DNA of 64,000 nt from the NCBI RefSeq assembly GCF_000426045.1, contig NZ_AUEP01000005.1:248001-312000 (forward strand), in the 5' to 3' direction. Source of the stretch: Marmoricola sp. URHB0036 (GTDB lineage Bacteria > Actinomycetota > Actinomycetes > Propionibacteriales > Nocardioidaceae). Under the pieces are notes generated by a model that worked only from the letters and a program-made list of their open reading frames with translations, was not told the DNA's origin and ran no database searches. Below, in pieces: positions 6,434 through 15,387 of this stretch (position 1 is the stretch's first letter; every line of letters starts with the position of its first letter). The position numbers and the translations under genes are program-made.

Positions 6434-9139
6434 TCAGGAACCCGGCTTGAGCAGCACCGTCCACATCGTCGCCGTGCTGGAGGTGGCGTTGGCCTGCGCG
6501 GTGAGCCCGCCGGTGCTGGCGGGCGCCCCGGCTGTCAGCGGCGCGGCCGAGTCGGTGAGCAGGCTGCTCACCCGGCCACCACCGCTGCCGACGGTCGTCG
6601 CCCGCGAGGTCTCCCCGCCGGGGGGCGTCCAGGTCGAGGTCGCGCTGTTCTTGTCCGACCAGTAGGACACGCGCCAGGCACCGCCGGTGCCGTTGGCCAC
6701 CGACGGGGACACGTGGCTGGCGGTGCTCCCGGGCTCGCCCGCGCCCGTGACCGATGCCACCGGATTGGTGGCGTCGGTCCCGCGGTAGGCCACCAGGGTC
6801 GTCGCCACCTTGGTGTACGTCGACCCGCTGGCCAGCCGGACCGTCGATCCCGCGTCGGCAGCCGTCGCCACCTTGCGCCAGATGGTGGTGATCTCGCCGT
6901 CGCTCACCCGACCGATCTGGACCCAGCCCGCTCCGGGTCCGGTCAGCGCAGTCGTGCCTCCCTGGGAGGCGAACAGCAGCAACGCGTCGCCGGCGTGGAC
7001 CGAGGCCGGCACCTGGACGGTGAAGGCCGTGGCGTTGAGGTTGCTGGTGGCCTGCCCGACGAAGGTGATCGGCGGCGGCGGTGGCGGCGCCGTCGACACC
7101 GCGAACGTCTCGGTGTCGACGTCGGTGGCGTCGCTGTCGTCGGTCACCGTGAGCGTGGCCGTGTAGGTGTCGGCCTGCGCGTAGGTGTGGTCCACGACCG
7201 GGCTGGTGCTGGTCTCCCCGTCACCGAAGTCCCACACCCACGAGTCGATGCCGTCGTCGGGATCGGTGGAGTCGCTGGCGTCGAAGGTGCAGGACAGCCC
7301 GCTGCAGGTGCGCTTGATGACCGCTGTCGGTGGTTGGTTCGCCGGCGGCGTGGTGTCGACCGGCCGAAGCAGCACCGTCCACATCGTCGCCGTGCTGTTG
7401 CTGGAGCTGGCCACCGCGGTCAGGCCGCCGGTGGTTGCCGGGGATCCTGCCGTCAGGCCCGACGGGAGGTCGCTGAGCAGCGTCGCGACCCGACCGCCGC
7501 CCGAGCCGAAGGTGGTGGCGCGCACCGTCTCACCAGCGGGCGCCGTCCAGCTCGAGGTCGCCCCGGACTTGTCGGACCAGTACGAGACGCGCCACGCGCT
7601 GGTCGTCGAGTTGGGCACCACCGGGGTGGTGTGCGACGCGGTCGTGGCGGGCTCGCCGAGCCCGTTGATCGATACGATCGGGTTGGCCGGGTCGACACCG
7701 CGGTAGGCGGCGAGCGTCAGCCCCACCTTGGTGAAGGTCGTCCCCGACGTCACCTGCACGGCGGAGCCGGCGTCACCGAGGACGGCTCGCCGGCGCCACA
7801 CCGTCGTCGAGTGGCTGCCGTCGACCGTCCGCCCGGCCTGGACCCAGCCGGACCCAGGACCGGTCAAGGCTCGGTCACTGCCTGCCGAGGCGAACAGCAG
7901 CAGGGTGTCGTCGGCCTTCACCGTCGAGGGCACCTGCACCGAGAACGAGGTCGCGTTGGCGTTGCGGGTGGCCTGCCCGACCCAGCTGATGGACGTCGGC
8001 GGTGGTGGTGGCGGTGGCGGTGGGGGCTCCTCACCGCCGTCGAGGTTCACGACGTTCTCCAGCGGCACCATCTTCAGGTCCTGGTGGCCGACCGCGCCCG
8101 GGGCGTCGTTGTTGTTGTCCTGGCAGACGAACATGCCCCGCGGGTACGCCGGCCCGAGGTTCGCCGTCGTCGCGGTGACACCGTCGGTGTGGTCGCAGTC
8201 GTCGGAGCTGGTCCCGTCGGAGATCCGCACGGTCTTCACGAAGTCGTTGGTGCCCTCGCGGCGGTAGACCCCGAAGTAGGACGTGGTGGGGTCGCTGCTG
8301 CCCTGGGCCGAGACGATGACGAAGCCCTTGCCGTCGGGCTGGTCGACGAGCGTGACGCCCTCGATGTCGTTGATCAGGTGTCCCCCGGCCGAGGTGAGCA
8401 CGTCGACCGCCGTACGGGCCGTGCCGCCGTCGGGCTCCGCGGAGTAGCGCCACAGCGCGGTGTTCTCCTCGCTGATGTAGAGCGCGCCGGTCGTGTCGTC
8501 GGCGACGCAGCCCTCGGCCTCCGACCCCACCGAGAAGGTGCGCACGACGGTGGCCTCCAGCAGCCCGTCGGCGTCGGTGTCGGTCAGCTCGATCTGCTTG
8601 ACGACACCCTGGATGCTCACGTCGATGCCGTAGACCTTGTGGCTGGTCGGGCTCACGTACATGCAGAAGCCCTCGCCGTTGGGCCCGATCGGGGCCGCAC
8701 CCTCGGTGACCGCGCTGAGCAGTCGGGTCTCGGGGTCCGGGCTGTAGAACCGGATGCCGCTGCCCTGGACGGCACCGATGAGATCGTGGGTGATCCCGTT
8801 GATGGTGACGCCCTGGCGCACGTCGTTGTTGCCCCAGAAACCGGTGCCGAAGGCCAGCCGCTGCACCAGGTTGCCCGCCAGGTCATAGGTCTCGAAGCCA
8901 CCGCCCTTGTCGTTGCCCATCACCAGCGAGCGGGAGGAGTCGGTGGGGTTGACCCAGATCGACGGGTCGTCCATCGCGTCGCCGGAGTGGAACACCGGGG
9001 CGGTCTCGCCGGTGGACGGCACCTGGACGGGCGCCCCGGCGGCGCTGGAGGTCGGGGCCATGGCCAGGACGCCGAGAAAGGCCGCCATCGTGGCGATGGC
9101 GACGGCTCCGGCGAGGCGGCGCCTGCGGGCAAGCGACAA
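6434..9139 (-). CDS. Secreted beta-propeller (3-phytase-like) protein with PKD and two copies of an unknown domain
   Basis: 901 aa. Start TTG at 9137-9139, preceded by GGGGGAC at a suitable distance; signal peptide RRRR...AFLGVLAMAPTSSAAGA (1-35). Residues about 40-365 are a beta-propeller phytase domain (HSGDAMDDPSIWVNPTD; VMGNDKGGGFETYDLAG; phytases of this type are Ca2+-dependent and release phosphate from phytate). A proline run (about 370-381) leads to a ~210-residue domain at 382-595. A PKD domain (about 603-685, DPDDGIDSWVWDFGDGE) and a second proline run follow, then a second copy of the same ~210-residue domain at 691-901. Both copies begin (I/S)xxVGQAT and end TATMWTVLL(R/K)P. No sortase motif or C-terminal membrane segment is present, so the protein is probably released or bound through its accessory domains. 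Confidence 0.8.
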   Translation of the reverse strand: MSLARRRRLAGAVAIATMAAFLGVLAMAPTSSAAGAPVQVPSTGETAPVFHSGDAMDDPSIWVNPTDSSRSLVMGNDKGGGFETYDLAGNLVQRLAFGTGFWGNNDVRQGVTINGITHDLIGAVQGSGIRFYSPDPETRLLSAVTEGAAPIGPNGEGFCMYVSPTSHKVYGIDVSIQGVVKQIELTDTDADGLLEATVVRTFSVGSEAEGCVADDTTGALYISEENTALWRYSAEPDGGTARTAVDVLTSAGGHLINDIEGVTLVDQPDGKGFVIVSAQGSSDPTTSYFGVYRREGTNDFVKTVRISDGTSSDDCDHTDGVTATTANLGPAYPRGMFVCQDNNNDAPGAVGHQDLKMVPLENVVNLDGGEEPPPPPPPPPPTSISWVGQATRNANATSFSVQVPSTVKADDTLLLFASAGSDRALTGPGSGWVQAGRTVDGSHSTTVWRRRAVLGDAGSAVQVTSGTTFTKVGLTLAAYRGVDPANPIVSINGLGEPATTASHTTPVVPNSTTSAWRVSYWSDKSGATSSWTAPAGETVRATTFGSGGGRVATLLSDLPSGLTAGSPATTGGLTAVASSSNSTATMWTVLLRPVDTTPPANQPPTAVIKRTCSGLSCTFDASDSTDPDDGIDSWVWDFGDGETSTSPVVDHTYAQADTYTATLTVTDDSDATDVDTETFAVSTAPPPPPPITFVGQATSNLNATAFTVQVPASVHAGDALLLFASQGGTTALTGPGAGWVQIGRVSDGEITTIWRKVATAADAGSTVRLASGSTYTKVATTLVAYRGTDATNPVASVTGAGEPGSTASHVSPSVANGTGGAWRVSYWSDKNSATSTWTPPGGETSRATTVGSGGGRVSSLLTDSAAPLTAGAPASTGGLTAQANATSSTATMWTVLLKPGS

Positions 9140-9262
9140 CGTCAGGTCCCCCGTTCTGGACGTGCCGGGAACGTATGTCGGGCCGGCGTGGGTGGCAACG
9201 GTTGTCCACGAATTCGGTACGGATCAGTGCAACCGGTCTGATCCACCCGAACCGGAAGAGCG

Positions 9263-9943
9263 TCAGCCCAGTTCGGCGTGGTAGAGCAGCGCGCGCCAGC
9301 TGAGACGGCGTACGACGAACCAGGCGAGGACGGCAGCGAGGCCCCAGGCGATGCCGAGGTAGCTGTCCGGGACCTCACCCTGCAGCAGCGTGCGCAGGCC
9401 CAGCGCCCCGCCCACGGCCGAGACGAGCCAGCAGGTCCACCAGGGCACGACGAGGTTGATGCTGCTCCCGCGGCCGCGCGCGTCGTGCGGCTCGTAGGCG
9501 TGCCAGAGCTCGTTCATGTTCTGGATGGGCAGCCACAGGTTGGCGAGGGGGATGAACCACGCCCCGATGTGCAGGTGCGGCTCGCGACGCAGGCGGTCGG
9601 GGGCCGAGACCGCCATCCGCCACTGCCACGCGCACCAGGCCGCGCCGGTCACCAGCAGCAGGACGATGGCCGCCACCGCCAGCGCCTGGAAGACGACCTC
9701 GCGGTGCACCACGCGCTCGACGAGCACGGTGCCCAGGCTCAGGGCAACGTTGGCCAGCAGCAGCCGCCCCAGCAGGTCGCCGAGCCGCGCGAACTGCGGA
9801 CCCAGGGGTGGCAGCGCGGCGCCGGTGGAGGCGATCGCCCGCCGGCCGGTCCACCCCTGGCCGTCCCACCACCGCATGCCAGTGCCGCCCGCCGGATCGG
9901 GATACCAGCCCGGGGCGTGCGGCTGCGTCGTGGAAGTGCTCAC
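9263..9943 (-). CDS. DUF2510-DUF4328 membrane protein (copy 1)
   Basis: 226 aa from GTG at 9941-9943. This start is chosen over an ATG at 9967 because it aligns with the start of the neighbouring paralogue and follows a CATAAT box by 6 nt. The N-terminal DUF2510 motif is GWYPDPAGGTGMRWWDGQGWTG. Then comes a DUF4328 module with about five membrane segments and the conserved WFIPLANLWLPIQNMNELW, in which polar residues sit inside a hydrophobic stretch. Function unknown. It is a tandem paralogue of the gene at 10011-10796. Confidence 0.8.
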   Translation of the reverse strand: MSTSTTQPHAPGWYPDPAGGTGMRWWDGQGWTGRRAIASTGAALPPLGPQFARLGDLLGRLLLANVALSLGTVLVERVVHREVVFQALAVAAIVLLLVTGAAWCAWQWRMAVSAPDRLRREPHLHIGAWFIPLANLWLPIQNMNELWHAYEPHDARGRGSSINLVVPWWTCWLVSAVGGALGLRTLLQGEVPDSYLGIAWGLAAVLAWFVVRRLSWRALLYHAELG

Positions 9944-9949
9944 ACTGGG

Positions 9950-9955
9950 ATTATG
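9950..9955 (-). promoter_or_regulatory. Leaderless -10 box (CATAAT)
   Basis: CATAAT on the minus strand, 6 nt before the GTG at 9943; no convincing -35. Confidence 0.5.
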
Positions 9956-10010
9956 CGGACAATCCATCTCGTATGCCCGTTACGCCGCGATCCCCCCTAG
10001 ACCACCCGCG

Positions 10011-10796
10011 TCACACCACTTGGGACCAGAAGACGAGCGCCCTCCAGCTGAGCTCGCGCACCACGACCCGGGCCGCGAACGCGGCGAGCCCGCCGGCCAC
10101 CAGGCTGGCCGCCCAGTACAGGAAGACCGAGCGCACCGCCTCGTCGACGCCGGAGGCCCGAAGCAGGCCGAGGACGAAGAACGGTTCCAGCAGGAGCGGT
10201 GCCAGCCACAGCGTCCACCACAGCGAGAACACGACCGGCGTGGGATCCGCCACCTCACCGCGACGCTGGTGTCCGTAGGCATGCCACAGGTTGCCGATGT
10301 TGCTCCGCGGGATCCACCAGTTGGCGAACGGCACGAACCACCACCAGACGTGGCTGCCCGGCGAGCGCCGCAACGCGACGGGTGCGGCCTCGGCGAGCTG
10401 GTACTGCCAGATCAACCAGAGCACCCCGGTCAGCAACGAGAGCCCGCAGATTGCCAGGGCCACCCACATCGCCGCCGGCGCACCGTCGAGCTGCCCCGAA
10501 GCGGGCGTCGCCGGTGCGGCGGCCTGCGTCGGCTGGGTGGGCAGGTCGAGGTGCGGCGGGTTCAGCCACAGCCAGGTCGGTACGGCCGCCAGCACGAGGT
10601 AGAGGACTCCCCACACGCCGAGGAGTCGCCCCAGCCAGTCGCCCAGCCGGGCGAACCCGGGGCCGAGCGGGGCCTTCGTGATGCCCATGCTGACCTGGCC
10701 GGTCCAGCCCTGTCCGTCGTGCCAGCGCTGCCCGCCTGACCCGGCGGGGTCCGGATACCAGCCGGCGGTCTGGGGCTGGAGGCCAGGAGTGCTCAT
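10011..10796 (-). CDS. DUF2510-DUF4328 membrane protein (copy 2)
   Basis: 261 aa, ATG at 10794-10796. Same plan as copy 1: GWYPDPAGSGGQRWHDGQGWTG, then about six membrane segments and WWFVPFANWWIPRSNIGNLWHAYG, the DUF4328 core. The loop between the first two membrane segments is longer (LDLPTQPTQAAAPATP). Each copy has its own promoter-like box, so they need not form an operon. Function unknown; tandem duplication is clear at protein level. Confidence 0.8.
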   Translation of the reverse strand: MSTPGLQPQTAGWYPDPAGSGGQRWHDGQGWTGQVSMGITKAPLGPGFARLGDWLGRLLGVWGVLYLVLAAVPTWLWLNPPHLDLPTQPTQAAAPATPASGQLDGAPAAMWVALAICGLSLLTGVLWLIWQYQLAEAAPVALRRSPGSHVWWWFVPFANWWIPRSNIGNLWHAYGHQRRGEVADPTPVVFSLWWTLWLAPLLLEPFFVLGLLRASGVDEAVRSVFLYWAASLVAGGLAAFAARVVVRELSWRALVFWSQVV

Positions 10797-10804
10797 GGCT
10801 CGGA

Positions 10805-10810
10805 ATTATG
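10805..10810 (-). promoter_or_regulatory. -10 box (CATAAT) close to the DUF4328 copy 2 start
   Basis: CATAAT on the minus strand, 8 nt before the ATG; identical hexamer to that of copy 1. Confidence 0.45.
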
Positions 10811-10881
10811 AGCGAAATGCCGATTTTTCGACGTCGAATCCTGTGAATTCCCGGTCCAGCCGACAACTGGTGCCCGTTGGC

Positions 10882-10905
10882 TGTCGTATCGAGGGGAGCT
10901 CGTTC
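10882..10905 (+). promoter_or_regulatory. Possible ECF42-type promoter (TGTCGT ... CGTTC)
   Basis: TGTCGT at 10882-10887 followed by CGTTC at 10901-10905, upstream of the DGPF/ECF42 pair. ECF42 factors are reported to use TGTCGA-like -35 elements. The spacing here (13 nt) is shorter than usual, so this is only a candidate. Confidence 0.25.
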
Positions 10906-10968
10906 GTGGAGGAGCCGACATGATGGGGCGGTACGCCGGCCCCGACACTCACGACAAGGAGCACCGCC

Positions 10969-11316
10969 ATGACGCAGTACCTACTCGCCGTCCACCACGC
11001 CGAGGGCACGCCGTACGCCAGCGACGAGGACATGCACCAGGCCTTCGCCGACACCGACGCCTTCAACCGGGAGATCATCGCCGACGGCAGCTGGGTCTTC
11101 GGCGGCGGCCTGACCGAGCCGAGCGACGCCACCGTGGTCGACGCCACCCGAGCCGAGCCGGTCGTCACCGACGGCCCGTTCGCCGAGACCAAGGAGCAGC
11201 TCGGCGGGTTCTGGGTCGTCGAGGCGCCCGACCTCGACGCCGCCCTCGAGATCGCCCGCCGCGGCTCGGCGGCCTGCCGGCAACCGGTCGAGGTCCGGCC
11301 CTTCCAGTCCGAGTGA
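10969..11316 (+). CDS. YciI/DGPF domain protein, partner of ECF42
   Basis: 115 aa. A YciI-like ferredoxin-fold protein with the diagnostic DGPF motif (VTDGPFAETKEQLGGFWVVEAPDLDAAL). ATG preceded by AAGGAGCACCGCC (good ribosome-binding site). Its TGA overlaps the GTG of the sigma gene, so translation is coupled. DGPF proteins are the standard genetic partner and regulon members of ECF42 sigma factors; their biochemical role is unclear. Confidence 0.9.
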   Translation: MTQYLLAVHHAEGTPYASDEDMHQAFADTDAFNREIIADGSWVFGGGLTEPSDATVVDATRAEPVVTDGPFAETKEQLGGFWVVEAPDLDAALEIARRGSAACRQPVEVRPFQSE

Positions 11317-12533
11317 CCGACCTCGCGTCGGTCTTCCGGGCCGAGCACGGACGGGTGGTGGCCGGCCTGGCCCGCCGCTTCGGCGACCTCGACCTGGCCG
11401 AGGACGCCACCGGCGAGGCCCTGCTGGTCGCCGCCGAGCGCTGGCCCACCGAAGGAGTGCCGCCCAACCCGGGCGGCTGGCTCACCACGGTCGCCGCCCA
11501 CAAGGCGCTCGACCGCATCCGTCGCGAGAAGCGGCGTCAGGACAAGTACGCCGAGGCGGTCATGCTCACAGCTGACACCCCACCCGAACCCACCGGACCG
11601 GTGGAGGACGACCGGCTCCGGCTGGTCTTCACCTGCTGCCACCCCGCGCTGGCACCCGAGAACCGGGTGGCACTGACCCTTCGGCTGCTCGGTGGCCTCA
11701 CCGTCGCCGAGATCGCTGCTGCCTTCCTCGTGCCCGAGACGACGATGGCCCAGCGGATCACCCGCTCGAAGCACAAGATCAAGGTCACCGGCATCCCCTA
11801 CCGGATCCCGAGCGCCGAGGACCTCCCCGCTCGGCTCGGTGCCGTGCTCGCGGTGCTGTACCTGATCTTCAACGAGGGCTACCTGGGCAGCTCGGGCCAG
11901 GCGCAGCGCAGTGAGCTGACCGCCGAGGCCATCCGCTTGGCCCGCCAGCTGCGCGAGATGGTGACGGGCACCCCGTCGCTCGGTCGACTGCCAGAAGTCG
12001 ACGGCCTGCTGGCCCTGATGCTGCTCATCGAGTCGCGGTCACGGGCACGGGTCAGCGACGGCACGCTGGTGCCGCTCGACGAGCAGGACCGCACGCTGTG
12101 GGACGCGGCGATGATCGACGAGGGGCACCGGCTGGTGCGGGCCTGCCTGGCCCTGAACCGGCCCGGCCCCTACCAGGTGCAGGCAGCGATCAACGCGGTG
12201 CACACCGACGCCCTCGACGCCTCCATGACCGACTGGCGGCAGGTGGTCGCGCTCTTCGACCAGCTGCTCGTCCTCTCGCCGAGTCCGGTGGTCGCGCTCA
12301 ACCGGGCGGTGGCCGTGGCGGAGGTGGACGGCCCCGACGTGGCGCTTGGCCTCGTCGAGCCGCTCGAGCTCACGTCGTACCACGCCTGGCACGCGACCCG
12401 GGCCGACCTGCTCCGCCGCCTGAGGAGGTACGACGAGGCGAGCGCCGCCTACGACCGCGCGATCGAGCTGGCCGGCAGCGAGGAGGAGAGGTCCTTCCTG
12501 CTCGGGCGACGAGACGCGCTGCCTCGGGGCTAG
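11313..12533 (+). CDS. ECF42-family RNA polymerase sigma factor with C-terminal TPR-like extension
   Basis: 406 aa starting with GTG at 11313, overlapping the DGPF gene's stop. Sigma region 2 (VFRAEHGRVVAGLARRFGD, DLAEDATGEALLVAAERWP), then region 4 (LTVAEIAAAFLVPETTMAQR, KHKIK). A further ~210 residues (DUF6596/TPR-like) contain YLIFNEGYLGSSG and the helical repeat YDEASAAYDRAIELA. This long extension is the hallmark of ECF42; in the studied Streptomyces example it is needed for activity. No anti-sigma gene is adjacent, as usual for the group. The stop overlaps the stop of the convergent kinase gene by 3 nt. Confidence 0.92.
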   Translation: MTDLASVFRAEHGRVVAGLARRFGDLDLAEDATGEALLVAAERWPTEGVPPNPGGWLTTVAAHKALDRIRREKRRQDKYAEAVMLTADTPPEPTGPVEDDRLRLVFTCCHPALAPENRVALTLRLLGGLTVAEIAAAFLVPETTMAQRITRSKHKIKVTGIPYRIPSAEDLPARLGAVLAVLYLIFNEGYLGSSGQAQRSELTAEAIRLARQLREMVTGTPSLGRLPEVDGLLALMLLIESRSRARVSDGTLVPLDEQDRTLWDAAMIDEGHRLVRACLALNRPGPYQVQAAINAVHTDALDASMTDWRQVVALFDQLLVLSPSPVVALNRAVAVAEVDGPDVALGLVEPLELTSYHAWHATRADLLRRLRRYDEASAAYDRAIELAGSEEERSFLLGRRDALPRG

Positions 12534-13435
12534 TCCTGAACGGCCTTCGCGATCGCGATGCACGTCGTGAGGTACTCCTCGTCCGGCGTGATCCGCTCGG
12601 TGCCGGGCTCGTCCTGCAGGCGCCAGCAGGCGTTGTCCATCATCCGTACGACGACCCAGTCGCGCGCCCGGTGCTCATCGAGCCCGGCGTGGTCGACGAG
12701 GGCGTGGAAGCGGGCCCGGACCCCGTTGCGCACGTCGCCCGCGAGCTCCTCGAACCGGTTCCACAGCATCGGCGCCAGCTCGTAGTGCGGGTCGCCGCTC
12801 ATCGGCTTCGGGTCGATGGCCAGCCAGGGCTGCCGGTCGCCGGCCATCACGTTCTCGTAGTGCAGGTCTCCGTGGATCATGGTGCCGGTGCTGGCGGGAT
12901 CGGTGACGAAGTCCCGCGACAGGGACACCGCCTGCTCGACCAACCGGGGCGGCAACGGTGCGCTGCGCGGCAGTCCCGCCAGCTCGTCGGCCCATCGGTC
13001 GACGTACGCCGTCAGAGTGCGCAGCTGCGGGATGGCTGGCACGTGCAGCTGCGCGTAGAGCCCGGCCACGACCTCGCACGCCTCGAGGTCCCACAGCTCG
13101 GTGAGCCGCTCCGGGTGCAGCCGCTCGAGCAACATCGCCGAGCGGTGCGGGTCGGCCTTCAGCAGCTGTACGGCGCCGTTCCCGTGCCAGTGCTGCAGCG
13201 CGAGGTGCTCGTGCTCGGACTCGTCGTCCGGGAAGGACACCTTGAGCACGGCCGGCCGGTTCGACGTCGTACGCACGGGGACGACGAGGGCCACGAAGCC
13301 GTGCATCATCCAGCCGTCGGTCGTCAGCTGCCACTCCTCCAGCAGGCCGTCGACCAGGCCGGGCAGGGCGTCGACCCAGTCGGCCCAGGCACCGCCCCGG
13401 CGAGCCATGCCGAGGACACCGTCCGGCAACCGCAT
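12530..13435 (-). CDS. Aminoglycoside 6-phosphotransferase/hydroxyurea kinase family protein
   Basis: 301 aa APH-fold kinase. The catalytic loop is TMIHGDLHYENVMAG and the metal-binding segment AIDPKPMSGDPHYELAPMLWNR, matching the APH_6_hur family (streptomycin 6-phosphotransferases and hydroxyurea phosphotransferases). Chromosomal actinobacterial members may or may not confer streptomycin resistance, so substrate is inference. ATG at 13433-13435; an internal ATG nine codons later is an alternative start. It lies 23 nt downstream of lepA on the same strand and may be read through from it. Confidence 0.85.
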   Translation of the reverse strand: MRLPDGVLGMARRGGAWADWVDALPGLVDGLLEEWQLTTDGWMMHGFVALVVPVRTTSNRPAVLKVSFPDDESEHEHLALQHWHGNGAVQLLKADPHRSAMLLERLHPERLTELWDLEACEVVAGLYAQLHVPAIPQLRTLTAYVDRWADELAGLPRSAPLPPRLVEQAVSLSRDFVTDPASTGTMIHGDLHYENVMAGDRQPWLAIDPKPMSGDPHYELAPMLWNRFEELAGDVRNGVRARFHALVDHAGLDEHRARDWVVVRMMDNACWRLQDEPGTERITPDEEYLTTCIAIAKAVQD

Positions 13436-13458
13436 CCGCGTCCCCGATCCGTCCTCGG

Positions 13459-15333
13459 CTACTTCTTCTTCTCCCCGGGACCGCTGGTGGACAGCGCGGC
13501 GATGAACGCCTCCTGGGGGACCTCGACGCGGCCGACCATCTTCATCCGCTTCTTGCCCTCCTTCTGCTTCTCCAGCAGCTTGCGCTTGCGGGTGATGTCA
13601 CCGCCGTAGCACTTCGCGAGCACGTCCTTGCGGATCGCCCGGATGGTCTCCCGTGCGATCACCCGGGCGCCGATGGCGGCCTGGATCGGCACCTCGAACT
13701 GCTGCCTGGGGATGAGCTCGCGCAGCTTGCCGGCCAGCATCACGCCGTAGGAGTACGCCGCATCGCGGTGCACGATCGCGCTGAAGGCGTCGACCGTCTC
13801 GCCCTGCAGCAGGATGTCGACCTTGACCAGGTCGGCGGCCTGCTCACCGGTGGGTTCGTAGTCGAGTGAGGCGTACCCCTTGGTCCTGGACTTCAGCTGG
13901 TCGAAGAAGTCGAAGACGATCTCGCCCATCGGCAGCGTGTAGCGCATCTCCACGCGGTCGGCGGAGATGTAGTCCATCCCCTCGAGCTGGCCGCGCTTGG
14001 ACTGGCAGAGCTCCATGATCACGCCGATGTAGTCGCTGGGGCTGAGGATCGTCGCCTTGACGACGGGCTCGCGCACCTCGGCGATCTTGCCGGCGTTGGG
14101 GTACTCGCTGGGGTTGGTGACCTCCTGCTCGGAGCCGTCCTCCATCACCACCTTGTAGACCACGTTCGGTGCGGTCGAGATCAGCTCGAGGCCGAACTCG
14201 CGCTCGAGCCGCTCACGCACGATCTCCATGTGCAGCAGGCCGAGGAACCCGCAGCGGAAGCCGAAGCCCAGGGCGCCCGAGGTCTCCGGCTCGTAGGCCA
14301 GCGCCGCGTCGTTGAGCTGCAGCCTCTCGAGCGCGTCGCGGAGGGTCGGGTAGTCGTCTCCGTCGATCGGGTAGAGGCCGGAGTACACCATCGGGTTCGG
14401 GTGCTTGTAGCCGCCGAGTGGTGTGGTGGCGCCGTGGTGCTGCGAGGTGACGGTGTCGCCGACCCGCGACTGGCGCACGTCCTTCACACCGGTGATCAGG
14501 TAGCCCACCTCACCGACCCCCAGGTCGCCGGCCTTGACCGGCTCGGGGCTGATCACGCCGACCTCGAGCATCTCGTGGACGACACCGGTCGACATCATCT
14601 TGATGCGGTCGCGGTGGGTGAGCTTGCCGTCGATCACGCGGACGTAGGTGACGACCCCGCGGTAGGTGTCGTAGACCGAGTCGAAGATCAGCGCCCGCGG
14701 CGGAGCGTCGGCATCACCCACCGGGCCCGGTGTCTGCGCCACGATCTCGTTGAGCAGGTGCTCGACGCCCATGCCGGTCTTGGCCGACACCTGGAGCACG
14801 TCGGAGGGGTCGCAGCCGATGATGCCCGCCAGCTCGGCGGCGTACTTCTCCGGTTGGGCGCTCGGCAGGTCGATCTTGTTCAGCACCGGGATGATGTGCA
14901 GGTCGGCGCCGAGGGCGAGGTAGAGGTTGGCCAGCGTCTGGGCCTCGATCCCCTGAGCGGCGTCGACCAGCAGCACCGCGGCCTCACAGGCCTCCAGCGA
15001 CCGCGACACCTCGTAGGTGAAGTCGACGTGACCCGGGGTGTCGATCATGTTGAGGACGTAGGTGCCGGGCTCGGCGGCCGCGTCGTTGTCCTCCTGGACC
15101 GTCCAGGGCATCCGCACGGCCTGGCTCTTGATGGTGATGCCGCGCTCACGCTCGATGTCCATCCGGTCGAGGTACTGCGCCCGGGCGGCACGCTCGTCGA
15201 CCACGCCGGTGAGCTGCAGCATCCGGTCGGCCAGCGTCGACTTGCCGTGGTCGATGTGCGCGATGATGCAGAAGTTCCGGATGATCGCGGGGTCGGTCGC
15301 GCCGGGGACGGGCGCGGCTGCTGCTACGGACAC
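13459..15333 (-). CDS. lepA: Elongation factor 4 (LepA), ribosomal back-translocase GTPase
   Basis: 624 aa if GTG at 15331-15333 is used; this start has GGAAAG 6 nt upstream, whereas the upstream ATG at 15372 has GGAGG directly abutting it. G1 AHIDHGKS at 26-33, G3 DTPGHVDF at 98-105 and G4 NKID at 152-155 are intact. The LepA-specific C-terminal domain is present and ends [21 protein letters not shown]. LepA acts on the ribosome in initiation or elongation quality control under ionic stress. Backbone gene that normally lies between rpsT and hemW. Confidence 0.95.
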   Translation of the reverse strand: MSVAAAAPVPGATDPAIIRNFCIIAHIDHGKSTLADRMLQLTGVVDERAARAQYLDRMDIERERGITIKSQAVRMPWTVQEDNDAAAEPGTYVLNMIDTPGHVDFTYEVSRSLEACEAAVLLVDAAQGIEAQTLANLYLALGADLHIIPVLNKIDLPSAQPEKYAAELAGIIGCDPSDVLQVSAKTGMGVEHLLNEIVAQTPGPVGDADAPPRALIFDSVYDTYRGVVTYVRVIDGKLTHRDRIKMMSTGVVHEMLEVGVISPEPVKAGDLGVGEVGYLITGVKDVRQSRVGDTVTSQHHGATTPLGGYKHPNPMVYSGLYPIDGDDYPTLRDALERLQLNDAALAYEPETSGALGFGFRCGFLGLLHMEIVRERLEREFGLELISTAPNVVYKVVMEDGSEQEVTNPSEYPNAGKIAEVREPVVKATILSPSDYIGVIMELCQSKRGQLEGMDYISADRVEMRYTLPMGEIVFDFFDQLKSRTKGYASLDYEPTGEQAADLVKVDILLQGETVDAFSAIVHRDAAYSYGVMLAGKLRELIPRQQFEVPIQAAIGARVIARETIRAIRKDVLAKCYGGDITRKRKLLEKQKEGKKRMKMVGRVEVPQEAFIAALSTSGPGEKKK

Positions 15334-15387
15334 GGACTGCTTTCCAGAGGGGATGATTCGGCGAGCGCCCATCCTCCCACGCAGGGG

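Noticed and set aside
6434-6500. Sortase or cell-wall anchor at the C-terminus of the phytase-like protein
   Set aside because: The protein ends TMWTVLLKPGS with no LPxTG, hydrophobic segment or basic tail.
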